Part shown: one piece after another, positions 25,715 through 34,057 of the stretch
Position numbering within the stretch: position 1 is the first letter of the stretch
Layout of the letters: every line of letters begins with the position of its first letter
Source: HGM04593 sp045646965
Lineage (GTDB): Bacteria > Bacteroidota > Bacteroidia > Bacteroidales > Bacteroidaceae
DNA: 51,268 nucleotides
Assembly (NCBI GenBank): GCA_045646965.1
Contig: JAZRLR010000027.1
Span: forward strand, 1-51,268
Direction of reading: 5' to 3'
Made by a program: the position numbers and the translations under genes
Notes under the pieces: model-generated
Databases searched by the model: none
Told to the model about the DNA's origin: nothing
Seen by the model: only the letters and a program-made list of their open reading frames with translations

Positions 25715-27187
25715 TTATTTGTTACGTTTTAAAAACAATCTCTTGCCGATAGTGTTCGGCAGTTCCTCCTCGTAATGCGATACAAAAATCATTGTTTTGC
25801 CACGGCGTTGCGAGAAAGCCTCAATAATTGCCTTTGCGAGACGGCGGTTGTAGGTGTCGAGGCCGTGCAGCGGCTCGTCGAGGATTATGAGAGCGGGGTC
25901 TTTTACAAAAGCACGCGCAAGAAGCACCAGGCGCTGCTCTCCGCTCGAAATCTTGAGGAACGACTTATCGCGCAGATGCGCGATGCCAAACGTTTCGAGC
26001 CACCAGTCACACACCGAGAGTTCCTCGGCAGGCGTTGAAACATAAAGTCCTATGCTATCGTGCAGGCCCGAAGCCACAATATCTATAACAGGGAGGTTAC
26101 GCAAATAGGAGCGATGCATCTCGGGGCTCACATATCCTATATTCTTTTTAATTTCCCAAATACTCTCGCCCGAGCCTCGACGACGGCCAAAGAGTGAAAT
26201 ATCACAAGCATACGACTGCAAATTGTCGGCACATACAAGGCTCAAGAGAGTCGATTTACCGGCGCCGTTCTCGCCCGAGAGCGCCCACATATCGCCCTGC
26301 TCCACTGTCCAGTCGAGTTCTTTCAAAATAACCCTGTCGTCATATTTCACCGACGCGCCCTTCAGTTCCACCACTTTGTCACAAGTGCAGGGAGCACTCT
26401 TGTAGGGCAATGTAATCACCCTCTGCTGCGCATTTTTTATCGCTGCGATGTCATATACAATATCGAGACGCGAAAGGTATTCGTCGCGCGACACCTTCGG
26501 CCCCACAAACATCTTTTCCACAGTCACAACGCTCGACACAAATTCGGGTATATCGTCGAGCATCGAGAGCACAAGCACCACCTGCAGATTAAAGCGCGAC
26601 TGCACACGGGCAAGCACGCTGCACAAGAGGTCGCGCGTAACCGCATCGAGACCGATGAAAGGATTGTCCACAATGAGCAGACGAGGCTGCGCAAGCAACG
26701 CCTGTGCAAGCTGAAATTTACGAAGCTCACCACTGCTCAAGAGCACAATTCTCTTGTCGAGCAAAGCCGTGAGACCAAACATCTGCAAAATATCGCGCGC
26801 GCGCTCCTCCTTAACACCATCGCCCAGGAGCTCGCCCACCGTAGGTATCGCATCGTCCTGGTCGTGAGTATTCCATCGCAGCTGATAGCAATAATTCGCA
26901 TCGGCCGAGCCGTATGTGTCACGGAATGTTATATATTTCACATTCTCATACACCCTGTTCGAAGACGAGGGTGAGAAATCATATTCTATCGTACCGGCAC
27001 GCAAGGGGTAACGCCCCATAAGCATATCCACAAGAATACTCTTGCCGGCACCGTTGGGGCCCACTATAGCCAAAGACTCCCCTTTGTTTATGCTCAACGT
27101 CACGGGAGCCACAAAAGAGGCCGTCGCATCGCGTGCAACACCCCTCTCCAACTTAACCATATATTCTTCTGTCATAACCATCTGCAA
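25715..27187 (-). CDS. Duplicated ABC ATPase (ModF/ABC-F-like soluble ATP-binding protein)
   Basis: About 485-490 aa; the start may be 27187, 27181 or 27175. Two ABC modules in one chain: Walker A GPNGAGKS and signature LLSSGELRKFQLAQALL in the first, GENGAGKS and ISSGEQRLVLLARAF in the second, with Walker B LLIVDNPFIGLD and LIILDEPLHGLD. There is no membrane domain in the protein and no permease gene adjacent. The layout matches ModF/PhrA-like double ATPases; molybdate transport is unproven here. The first Walker B has Asn after Asp (DNP instead of DEP), so its catalytic Glu is missing and site 1 may be inactive. Confidence 0.85.
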   Translation of the reverse strand: MQMVMTEEYMVKLERGVARDATASFVAPVTLSINKGESLAIVGPNGAGKSILVDMLMGRYPLRAGTIEYDFSPSSSNRVYENVKYITFRDTYGSADANYCYQLRWNTHDQDDAIPTVGELLGDGVKEERARDILQMFGLTALLDKRIVLLSSGELRKFQLAQALLAQPRLLIVDNPFIGLDAVTRDLLCSVLARVQSRFNLQVVLVLSMLDDIPEFVSSVVTVEKMFVGPKVSRDEYLSRLDIVYDIAAIKNAQQRVITLPYKSAPCTCDKVVELKGASVKYDDRVILKELDWTVEQGDMWALSGENGAGKSTLLSLVCADNLQSYACDISLFGRRRGSGESIWEIKKNIGYVSPEMHRSYLRNLPVIDIVASGLHDSIGLYVSTPAEELSVCDWWLETFGIAHLRDKSFLKISSGEQRLVLLARAFVKDPALIILDEPLHGLDTYNRRLAKAIIEAFSQRRGKTMIFVSHYEEELPNTIGKRLFLKRNK

Positions 27188-27313
27188 AAAACGGGTGCAA
27201 AATTACAAAAAAATCACGACATATTAAAACAAATATATAAACATAGGAATATGTAAAAACTGACAAAAAAGAATAATTTTTACGCAATTATTCAAAAAAA
27301 GATACAATTAGCA

Positions 27314-27343
27314 TTGTTTTTTAAAAAAATTTAATCATATTTG
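27314..27343 (+). promoter_or_regulatory. Promoter of the PUR-domain gene
   Basis: TTG at 27314-27316 and CATATTTG at 27336-27343 are 19 nt apart. One mismatch to the -7 consensus. The start codon is 34 bp downstream. Confidence 0.6.
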
Positions 27344-27376
27344 AACCGATAACTACAAAAAGATAAGAAAATTACG

Positions 27377-27733
27377 ATGGAAGACTACAAAAAAGGCACA
27401 AACGAAAACGAAAAAGAGATTGTCTTTTCACAGGCCATCAAAGCCGGTAAAAGAATTTACTACATCGACGTGAAGAAAAACAGAAAGGACGAGATGTACC
27501 TCTCCATCACGGAAAGTAAAAAAGTTGTAAACGGCGAGGGTGACAATTCCTCTATCTCATTCGAGAAACACAAAATTTTCCTCTACCGCGAAGATTTTGA
27601 AAAGTTCGCCACAAGCCTTAAGGAAGCCATCGACTTTGTCGTTGCCGAGCAGGGCGAGTACCAGCCCCGACGCTTTGAGCCCGCAGCCGACGAAAGCAAC
27701 GAAAACAAGCTGAACATAGAGATTGATTTCTAA
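27377..27733 (+). CDS. PUR-alpha-like nucleic-acid-binding protein (DUF3276)
   Basis: 118 aa with a single PUR fold: IVFSQAIKAGKRIYYIDVKK, then MYLSITESKK and ISFEKHKIFLYREDFEKFA. Bacterial PUR proteins, studied as BpuR in Borrelia, bind single-stranded DNA or RNA as dimers and can repress translation or transcription. The family is near-universal in Bacteroidota. The acidic tail after 90 is likely flexible. Single gene with its own promoter. Confidence 0.9.
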   Translation: MEDYKKGTNENEKEIVFSQAIKAGKRIYYIDVKKNRKDEMYLSITESKKVVNGEGDNSSISFEKHKIFLYREDFEKFATSLKEAIDFVVAEQGEYQPRRFEPAADESNENKLNIEIDF

Positions 27734-27760
27734 AAAACCGCGCGAAAAACGCGCCGAGTC

Positions 27761-27791
27761 TTGTTTATTAGAAAAATAAAGCGTACCTTTG
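27761..27791 (+). promoter_or_regulatory. Promoter of rplY-pth-S4 operon
   Basis: TTG at 27761-27763 and TACCTTTG at 27784-27791 are 20 nt apart: a near-consensus Bacteroidales promoter, giving a leader of about 70 nt. Just upstream, a GC hairpin (27740-27744 with 27750-27754) follows the PUR gene but lacks a T-run. Confidence 0.75.
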
Positions 27792-27870
27792 CACCCGCTT
27801 TATAAAGACATCGTGTGATGGCGAATTAAGCAAAACAAACATTCTTAATTTAGAGTAACACATTTAAACA

Positions 27871-28470
27871 ATGAAAACAATCAGCATCAGCGGTTCAGCA
27901 AGAACCGAGGTAGGCAAGAAAGCTACCAACGCATTGCGCAACGCAGGCCTCGTACCCTGCTGCGTTTACGGAGTACAGAAAGATGAGAACGGTTCACCCG
28001 TTACAAAGGCATTCAGCGTAACAGTTGAGGGTCTCCGCAAGCTCGTTTACACTCCCGATATCCACGTTGTTGAGCTCACAATCGACGGCACAACTACAAA
28101 GGCTATCCTCAAGGACATTCAGTTCCACCCCGTTAAGGACACTATCCTCCACGTAGATTTCTACGAGATCACAGAGGAGAAACCCATCGTTATGGCTGTT
28201 CCCGTTAAATTGCAGGGACTTGCAGAGGGTGTACGTGCCGGTGGTAAATTGGTACAGTTGCAGCGCTACCTCAAGGTTAAGGCTATCTACACTGCTATCC
28301 CCGAGATTCTTACTGTAGACGTAACTCCCCTTGCACTTGGCAAGTCAATCAAAGTTTGCGACCTCTCTTTCGAGGGCTTGGAGCTCGTAACAGCAAAAGA
28401 GGCTCTTGTATGCGCAGTTAAGACAACTCGTGCTTCACAGGCAGCAGCAGCCGCAGCAGCTAAAAAGTAA
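27871..28470 (+). CDS. rplY: 50S ribosomal protein L25 (CTC form)
   Basis: 199 aa: an L25 beta-barrel (1-95; SARTEVGKKATNALRNAGLV, then PCCVYG) plus the C-terminal TL5/CTC domain and an Ala-rich tail (QAAAAAAAKK). It binds 5S rRNA. Strongly biased codons (CGT, GGT, TAC, AAG) fit high expression. First gene of an operon with pth 19 bp downstream, an order common in bacteria. Confidence 0.96.
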   Translation: MKTISISGSARTEVGKKATNALRNAGLVPCCVYGVQKDENGSPVTKAFSVTVEGLRKLVYTPDIHVVELTIDGTTTKAILKDIQFHPVKDTILHVDFYEITEEKPIVMAVPVKLQGLAEGVRAGGKLVQLQRYLKVKAIYTAIPEILTVDVTPLALGKSIKVCDLSFEGLELVTAKEALVCAVKTTRASQAAAAAAAKK

Positions 28471-28489
28471 TTATAGACAATAAGCTATA

Positions 28490-29068
28490 ATGAAATATCT
28501 CATTGTAGGACTGGGTAACATCGGAACAGAGTACGACGGAACCCGCCACAATATAGGATTTACGGTATTGGACGCTTTCGCAAAAGCGTCCAATACTATT
28601 TTTTCCGACAAGCGATATGGCTTTGTCGCCGAGACATCGTGCCGTGGCCGCAAGCTCATACTGCTCAAGCCCTCGACATATATGAACCTCAGCGGTAACG
28701 CAGTGCGCTATTGGATGCAGGCCGAAAAAATTCCCTTGGAGAACGTGCTTGTCATCGTAGACGACCTTGCATTGCCCGTGGGAGCGTTGCGCCTCAAAGG
28801 ACAGGGCAGCGACGGCGGACACAACGGCCTCAAGCACATTGCAGCCACACTTGGCACCACAGCCTACGCACGCCTGCGTTTCGGCATAGGCAGTGACTTT
28901 GGCAAAGGACATCAGGTAGACTTTGTGCTTGGAGCTTTCGACAGCGAAGAGCAGAAAAAAGTTGAGGAGCAGCTCGCTGTAACCACAGAAATAATAAAAA
29001 GTTTCTGTTTTGCAGGCCTTGCCCGCACAATGAACCAGTTCAACAAAAAAGGAGCAGGAAAAGAATGA
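28490..29068 (+). CDS. pth: Peptidyl-tRNA hydrolase
   Basis: 192 aa. Releases tRNA from stalled peptidyl-tRNA; essential in most bacteria. Catalytic and binding residues seen: VGLGNIGTEYDGTRHNIGF with the active His at 21, KPSTYMNLSGNAV, VDDLALPVG, and GSDGGHNGLKHI. The nucleotide sequence at 28565-28596 is a perfect inverted repeat followed by T-rich DNA (separate entry). The stop overlaps the next start as ATGA. Confidence 0.96.
   Translation: MKYLIVGLGNIGTEYDGTRHNIGFTVLDAFAKASNTIFSDKRYGFVAETSCRGRKLILLKPSTYMNLSGNAVRYWMQAEKIPLENVLVIVDDLALPVGALRLKGQGSDGGHNGLKHIAATLGTTAYARLRFGIGSDFGKGHQVDFVLGAFDSEEQKKVEEQLAVTTEIIKSFCFAGLARTMNQFNKKGAGKE
28565..28606 (+). terminator. Terminator-like hairpin inside the pth coding sequence
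   Basis: A 14-bp perfect stem (28565-28578 with 28583-28596) with a 4-nt loop is followed by TATTTTTT at 28597-28604. It has the exact form of an intrinsic terminator but lies 75 nt inside pth, coding for VLDAFAKASNTIFS. It could attenuate transcription into pth and the S4 gene, depending on ribosome traffic. Function is inferred only. Confidence 0.45.
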
Positions 29069-29484
29069 GCGAGCAGGCAAGAATAGACAAATGGCTGTGG
29101 GCAGTGCGCATATACAAGACACGCAGCATCGCTGCCGAGGCCTGCAAGAAAGGGCACATAGCCATAGGCGAACGCACCGTGAAACCCTCGCACATCGTGC
29201 GCGAGGGCGACGTGGTAAAAGTGAAGAAATCACCAATAGTCTATTCATTCAGAGTGCTCAAAGCAGCCGAGAACCGCGTGGGAGCCAAGCTCGTGCCCGA
29301 GCTGATGGAAAACATCACACCAAAAGAGCAGTACGAGATTCTAGAGATGAGCAAGATAAGCGGTTTCACCGACCGTATGCGAGGCACAGGACGCCCCACA
29401 AAGAAGGAGCGCCGCGAAATCGACCGCTTCTCGGAAGAAGCATTCGGCATCGACCTCGAGGAATTCGACTTCGAAGAACTATAA
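29065..29484 (+). CDS. S4-domain RNA-binding protein (Hsp15-like)
   Basis: 139 aa. The N-terminal S4 domain (residues 3-65: RIDKWLWAVRIYKTRSIAAE, then KPSHIVREGDVVKVK) matches Hsp15, which rescues stalled 50S subunits carrying peptidyl-tRNA. Basic linker then an acidic C-terminus. Translational coupling to pth (ATGA overlap) joins two functions that deal with stalled peptidyl-tRNA. Confidence 0.9.
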   Translation: MSEQARIDKWLWAVRIYKTRSIAAEACKKGHIAIGERTVKPSHIVREGDVVKVKKSPIVYSFRVLKAAENRVGAKLVPELMENITPKEQYEILEMSKISGFTDRMRGTGRPTKKERREIDRFSEEAFGIDLEEFDFEEL

Positions 29485-29514
29485 AAAAAAGACCTGCTGT
29501 GGCAGGTCTTTTTT
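29485..29514. terminator. Bidirectional terminator between the S4 gene and the thioesterase gene
   Basis: A 13-bp stem, 29485-29497 with 29502-29514, including flanking A6/T6 runs and a TGTG loop. It begins immediately after the S4 stop codon. Confidence 0.85.
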
Positions 29515-29541
29515 ATGTTTATGCGGAGAGCAATGCAAAAA

Positions 29542-29925
29542 TCACTTCGCAGGGTACACCTTGGCAAGGAAACGCTCACGGTCTACAATGAAACGTGTGT
29601 GAGTCGCTTTTCCTATGACACCCTCACCGTCGCAGGCCTCAATATCGAAAACAAGTTTACGACCGTCAATTGCCACAAGCACAGCAGTCGCCTTAATTTC
29701 GGCACCTATGCCCGACGCCTTAACGTGACTTGTAGAGATTTCTATTCCCACGGTGGTAGAGCTCTCGGGCAACACATCGGCCACGGCATTCATTGCCGCA
29801 TTCTCCATAAGAGCAACCATAGAGGGAGTCGCAAAGACATCCATTCCACCCGAGCCCACCTGCGAGGCACAATTCTCAAGAGCAACCACCACACTGCTTG
29901 TATATTTCAATCCTTCTTTCAACAT
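29542..29925 (-). CDS. Hotdog-fold thioesterase (FlK-like)
   Basis: 127 aa, single hotdog domain. ATPSMVALMENAAMNAV holds the family's Thr and Glu in the long helix; later strands TTVGIEISTSHVKAS and a conserved-type His (ATHTRFIVD) match the fluoroacetyl-CoA-thioesterase-like group. Its acyl-CoA substrate is unknown. Starts 3 bp after pepT ends, so the two are co-transcribed. Confidence 0.85.
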   Translation of the reverse strand: MLKEGLKYTSSVVVALENCASQVGSGGMDVFATPSMVALMENAAMNAVADVLPESSTTVGIEISTSHVKASGIGAEIKATAVLVAIDGRKLVFDIEACDGEGVIGKATHTRFIVDRERFLAKVYPAK

Positions 29926-29928
29926 ATC

Positions 29929-31170
29929 TCAATTATTTAAATTCTTAACCATTGCCGCAATATTTACAATCGTCATCACAGCCTTATACATCACCTGCAC
30001 CGATACAAACTCGTAGCGGCTGTGGAAATTAATTCCGCCGGCGAAGAGGTTGGGGCAAGGAAGTCCCATAAACGAGAGCTGTGCTCCGTCGGTTCCGCCA
30101 CGTATAGGCTTCACCACAGGTGCCACACCAGCCTGCGTCATCGCCGCCTTGGCAAGCTCCACGATATACATTTTGGGCTCTACCTGCTCACGCATATTAC
30201 GATACTGCTCCTTGAGTTCCACAGCAACCACACCTGCACCGTATCGGTTGTTTATATTGTCGGCCACCGATTGCATAAAAGCCATACGACGCTCAAACAT
30301 CTCGCGGTTGTGGTCGCGTATTATATAAGACACCTCGGCCGAATCGACACCGCCGTTTATGCCCACAAGATGATAAAAACCCTCATATCCCTCGGTGCAC
30401 TCGGGCGACTCCACAGAGGGCACAAGCCCCACTATGGCCGTAGCCACGCGCAGAGCATTCAGCATCTTGCCTTTTGCATACCCGGGGTGCACATTACGTC
30501 CCTGAATTACAAACGTAGCCGAGCCCGCGTTAAAGTTCTCAAATTCAATCTCACCCTCGGCGCTGCCATCTACCGTATAGGCCCAATCGCAACCAAAGAG
30601 CTCCACGTTAAAGCAGTGCGCTCCGCGGCCAATCTCCTCGTCGGGGTTGAAGGCGATGCGTATGTCGCCGTGCTCAATTTCGGGGTGCGCCTGCAGATAG
30701 GCCACAGCCGACACAATCTCGGCCACGCCCGCCTTGTCGTCGGCGCCAAGCAAAGTGTGTCCGTCGGTAACCACAAGCGAGTGTCCTTTGTAGTCGTTAA
30801 TTTCGGGGAACTCCTCGGCACGCAGCACAATGCCCGCATCGCCGTCGAGCACAATATCACCCCCTGCATACTCCACCACACGAGGTTTCACATCCTTGCC
30901 GCTCATATCGGGGCTTGTATCGAGGTGAGCGATAAAACCCACCACAGGCAACTCCCTGCTGCTATTCGAAGGCAGCGTGGCATATAAATAACCCTTTTCG
31001 TCGAGTACAATATCCGCAAGGCCCATCTTCTCAAGTTCACCTTTGAGGAAACGTGCAAAAATCATCTGTCCCTCGGTTGTGGGCACAGTAGTTGCATCGT
31101 CACGCGACTCTGTGTCGAAGGTCACATATTCGAGAAAGCGCTGCAACATCATTTCTTTAATCTCATTCAT
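29929..31170 (-). CDS. pepT: Peptidase T (tripeptide aminopeptidase)
   Basis: 413 aa from the Met at 31170; the 10-codon extension to 31200 is AT-rich and not family-like. M20B metallopeptidase that removes N-terminal residues from tripeptides; cytoplasmic dimer. Metal and catalytic motifs seen: FIAHLDTSPD (H82, D84), LLGADDKAGV, AFNPDEEIGRGAH with the general-base Glu, and a C-terminal GINFHSRYEFVSV His. A CAAATTTA (minus-strand TAAATTTG) at 31216-31223 is a candidate -7 element. Confidence 0.96.
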   Translation of the reverse strand: MNEIKEMMLQRFLEYVTFDTESRDDATTVPTTEGQMIFARFLKGELEKMGLADIVLDEKGYLYATLPSNSSRELPVVGFIAHLDTSPDMSGKDVKPRVVEYAGGDIVLDGDAGIVLRAEEFPEINDYKGHSLVVTDGHTLLGADDKAGVAEIVSAVAYLQAHPEIEHGDIRIAFNPDEEIGRGAHCFNVELFGCDWAYTVDGSAEGEIEFENFNAGSATFVIQGRNVHPGYAKGKMLNALRVATAIVGLVPSVESPECTEGYEGFYHLVGINGGVDSAEVSYIIRDHNREMFERRMAFMQSVADNINNRYGAGVVAVELKEQYRNMREQVEPKMYIVELAKAAMTQAGVAPVVKPIRGGTDGAQLSFMGLPCPNLFAGGINFHSRYEFVSVQVMYKAVMTIVNIAAMVKNLNN

Positions 31171-31306
31171 AATGAAAAATATTTTTGTAAAAATAGCCAA
31201 TTAGCCCATCAGCAACAAATTTATTTGGCAAATAATTAAAAAAATATCTCACACACGAACCAACGCCCCGCTGCAAATGTTCAAAAAACAGATAAAATTT
31301 TCGACT

Positions 31307-32569
31307 ATGACAATTAAAAAGATAACAGCCCGTGAGATATTGGACTCTCGCGGAACGCCCACCGTAGAGACACAGATAACCCTCGAGAACGGCACCGTGG
31401 CACGCGCATCGGTACCCTCGGGTGCATCTACAGGCGAGAACGAAGCGATGGAGATACGCGACAACGACCACCGGTACAACGGCAACGGCGTGCAAAAAGC
31501 CGTAAACAAAATAAACAAAGAGATAGCCCCCGCCCTCGAAGGCAAGAACCCGCTGGCACAGCGCGACATCGACCGCCTGCTGCTCGAGACCGACGGCACA
31601 GCCGACAAGAGAAACCTGGGAGCAAATGCAATCCTTGCCGTCTCCCTTGCCGTGGCAAAAGCCGCAGCAAAAGCTATGCATACCTCGCTCTACCGCTACA
31701 TAGGCGGCGTGAACGCCCACGTTATGCCCACACCTATGATAAATATCATAAACGGCGGAAAGCACAGCGATTCCCCCATTGCCTTTCAAGAATTTATGAT
31801 ACGCCCCGTAGGCGCGGACAGCATAAGCGAGGGCATAAGAATGGGAGCCGAGGTCTTTCACACCCTCAAAAGAGTGCTGCACAAGAAAGGCTACAGCACA
31901 GCCGTGGGCGACGAGGGAGGCTTTGCCCCGCAGCTACACAGCATAGAAGAGGCACTCTCGCTCATCGTAGCAGCCATAAAAGAGAGCGGTTACAGGCCCG
32001 GCGAAGATATTATGCTCGCCATAGACTGCGCCTCGTCGGAGTTCTACCGCGACGGCGTCTACGACTACGGCACATTCGAAAACGACGGTGCCCGCCTCAC
32101 CACAACCGAGCAGATAGGGTTCCTCACCCACCTCATCGACAGCTACCCCATCGACAGCATAGAAGACGGCATAGCCGAGAGCGACTGGGAGGGATGGCGC
32201 GAACTCACACGCGCAATAGGCAAGCGCTGCCACCTCGTGGGCGACGACCTGTTTGTGACCAACGTGCGCTACCTGCAACGCGGCATACGAGAGAAATGCG
32301 GCAACAGCATACTCATAAAACCCAACCAGATAGGCACGCTCACCGAGACACTCGACACCATAGAGCTTGCGCGACGCAACGGCTACTCCACCATAATAAG
32401 CCACCGCTCGGGCGAGACCGAAGAGACCTTCATTGCCGACCTTGCCGTAGCCACAAACTCGGGGCTCATAAAAACCGGTTCAATGAGCCGCGGCGAGCGC
32501 ACAGCAAAGTACAACCGCCTCATACGCATAGAAGAGGAGCTTGGCAAGAGTGCCCGATACGGGTTGTGA
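31307..32569 (+). CDS. eno: Enolase
   Basis: 420 aa from the Met at 31307 (MTIKKITAREILDSRGTP); 10 upstream codons are rejected as non-conserved. Converts 2-phosphoglycerate to phosphoenolpyruvate. Seen: SGASTGENEAMEIRD loop, NGGKHSDSPIAFQEFMIRPV, GDEGGFAP with the catalytic Glu, LIKPNQIGTLTET with the catalytic Lys and SHRSGETEETFIADLA. Codon use is ordinary here, with many ATA and CGC, unlike gdhA and rplY. No good promoter was found in the divergent spacer with pepT. Confidence 0.97.
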   Translation: MTIKKITAREILDSRGTPTVETQITLENGTVARASVPSGASTGENEAMEIRDNDHRYNGNGVQKAVNKINKEIAPALEGKNPLAQRDIDRLLLETDGTADKRNLGANAILAVSLAVAKAAAKAMHTSLYRYIGGVNAHVMPTPMINIINGGKHSDSPIAFQEFMIRPVGADSISEGIRMGAEVFHTLKRVLHKKGYSTAVGDEGGFAPQLHSIEEALSLIVAAIKESGYRPGEDIMLAIDCASSEFYRDGVYDYGTFENDGARLTTTEQIGFLTHLIDSYPIDSIEDGIAESDWEGWRELTRAIGKRCHLVGDDLFVTNVRYLQRGIREKCGNSILIKPNQIGTLTETLDTIELARRNGYSTIISHRSGETEETFIADLAVATNSGLIKTGSMSRGERTAKYNRLIRIEEELGKSARYGL

Positions 32570-32582
32570 CACACGCACACAT

Positions 32583-32612
32583 AAAAAAGCCGGGGCAAGA
32601 TATCTTGCCCCG
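32583..32612 (-). terminator. Terminator of tyrS, 22-bp perfect palindrome
   Basis: Positions 32591-32612 form an uninterrupted palindrome (11 bp per arm) followed on the minus strand by six T. It is 22 bp past the eno stop and so may also end eno transcripts, though the plus-strand side lacks a T-run. Confidence 0.75.
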
Positions 32613-32654
32613 ACCTAAATATTTCACAGCCGGCAAAGCGCCGCACCGTTCATT

Positions 32655-33950
32655 TTACTTTACTATAATAAGGTAGTAGTTCTTCTTACCCTTCTGCAAA
32701 AGGATATATTTGTCGTTGAGCAGATTCTCGGTATTGATTACCTGGTCAAATGCAGCAAGTTTCTCCTTGTTTACCGAAACACCGCCACCCTGAACGAGCT
32801 TGCGCATCTCACCCTTTGAGGCAAACACAGCTGCGTTGTCTGTGGTGAGGTCTACGGCTTTCACGCCCTCCTCGATGAGTGAGCGGGGCACCTCAAATGT
32901 GGGAACGCCGTCGAACACCGCAAGCAGAGTATCCTCGTCGAGCGAGCGCAGAGCCTCCGATGTAGCGTTACCGAAGAGAATACCCGAAGCCTCAACAGCC
33001 TTGTTATACTCCTCCTCGCCGTGAACGAGCACGGTAACCTCCTGTGCAAGACGCTTCTGCAAGAGACGCATATGGGGAGCCTCGGCGTGCTGTGCCACAA
33101 GCGCCTCAATCTCCTCGCGGCAGATAGATGTAAATATCTTAATATACTTTTGAGCATCGTCGTCGCTCACGTTCAACCAGAACTGATAGAAACGATAGGG
33201 AGATGTGTAGCGGCGGTCGAGCCAGATATTACCCTGCTCTGTCTTACCGAATTTCTTACCGTCGGCCTTTGTTATAAGGGGACAGGTGAGCGCATAAGCC
33301 TCGTTGCCCGACATCTTGCGAATCATCTCGGTACCTGTGGTGATATTTCCCCACTGGTCGGCACCGCCGAGCTGCAGTTTACATCCGTGTGTCTCGTTGA
33401 GGTGTACAAAGTCGTAACCCTGCAACAGCTGATATGTAAACTCGGTGAACGACATACCGTCGGTACCCGCCTCACCCGAAAGACGACGTTTTACAGAGTC
33501 TTTCGACATCATATAGTTCACGGTAATCATCTTACCCACGTTGCGGATGAAATCGAGGAATGTGAACTCCTTCATCCAATCGTAGTTGTTTACCAAGATT
33601 GCGGCGTTGGGCGCGTCGCTGTCAAAGTCGAGGAAGCGTGCAAGCTGTTTCTTTATCGCCTCCTGGTTGTGGCGCAGACGCTCCTCGTCGATGAGCACAC
33701 GCTCCTTCGATTTACCCGAGGGATCTCCAATCATACCCGTAGCACCACCTATGAGGGCGATGGGCTTGTGGCCACACTGCTGAAAGTGACGCAACATCAT
33801 CACGCCCACAAGGTGACCGATGTGAAGAGAATCGGCAGTGGGATCGATACCCAGATAAGCACTTGTGAGCTCTTTCTGCAACTGTTCTTCTGTTCCGGGT
33901 GTCATATCCTGAATCATCCCGCGCCATTTAAGTTCCTGTACGAAATTCAT
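32655..33950 (-). CDS. tyrS: Tyrosyl-tRNA synthetase
   Basis: 431 aa, bacterial TyrRS. Class I signature HIGH at 43-46 (SLHIGHLVG) and a KMSKS-type loop KFGKT. The catalytic core has YDFVHLNETHGCKLQLGGAD, then QWGN; a C-terminal S4-like RNA-binding domain has KGEMRKLVQGGGVSVN. Charges tRNA-Tyr. Single gene with a strong promoter and a terminator. Confidence 0.97.
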   Translation of the reverse strand: MNFVQELKWRGMIQDMTPGTEEQLQKELTSAYLGIDPTADSLHIGHLVGVMMLRHFQQCGHKPIALIGGATGMIGDPSGKSKERVLIDEERLRHNQEAIKKQLARFLDFDSDAPNAAILVNNYDWMKEFTFLDFIRNVGKMITVNYMMSKDSVKRRLSGEAGTDGMSFTEFTYQLLQGYDFVHLNETHGCKLQLGGADQWGNITTGTEMIRKMSGNEAYALTCPLITKADGKKFGKTEQGNIWLDRRYTSPYRFYQFWLNVSDDDAQKYIKIFTSICREEIEALVAQHAEAPHMRLLQKRLAQEVTVLVHGEEEYNKAVEASGILFGNATSEALRSLDEDTLLAVFDGVPTFEVPRSLIEEGVKAVDLTTDNAAVFASKGEMRKLVQGGGVSVNKEKLAAFDQVINTENLLNDKYILLQKGKKNYYLIIVK

Positions 33951-33997
33951 TGATATAAATTTATTTAATGTTAATACTTTCTTTCTTCAAATTACTG

Positions 33998-34028
33998 CAA
34001 ATTTACACAAAGCAAATTGCAATACAAA
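33998..34028 (-). promoter_or_regulatory. Promoter of tyrS
   Basis: On the minus strand TTTG (34028-34025) and TAAATTTG (34005-33998) are exactly 19 nt apart, a full consensus match. Leader about 40 nt. Confidence 0.75.
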
Positions 34029-34057
34029 ATAGAGAGCTACAAAAAAGCTTTTAAGCT

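Noticed and set aside
28460..29248. 262-codon minus-strand open frame across pth
   Set aside because: Cys/Arg-rich shadow of pth and the S4 gene; no start context or family features.
32591..32612. 22-bp perfect palindrome as an operator or recombination site
   Set aside because: T-run on the tyrS side and position 43 bp past the tyrS stop fit a terminator better.
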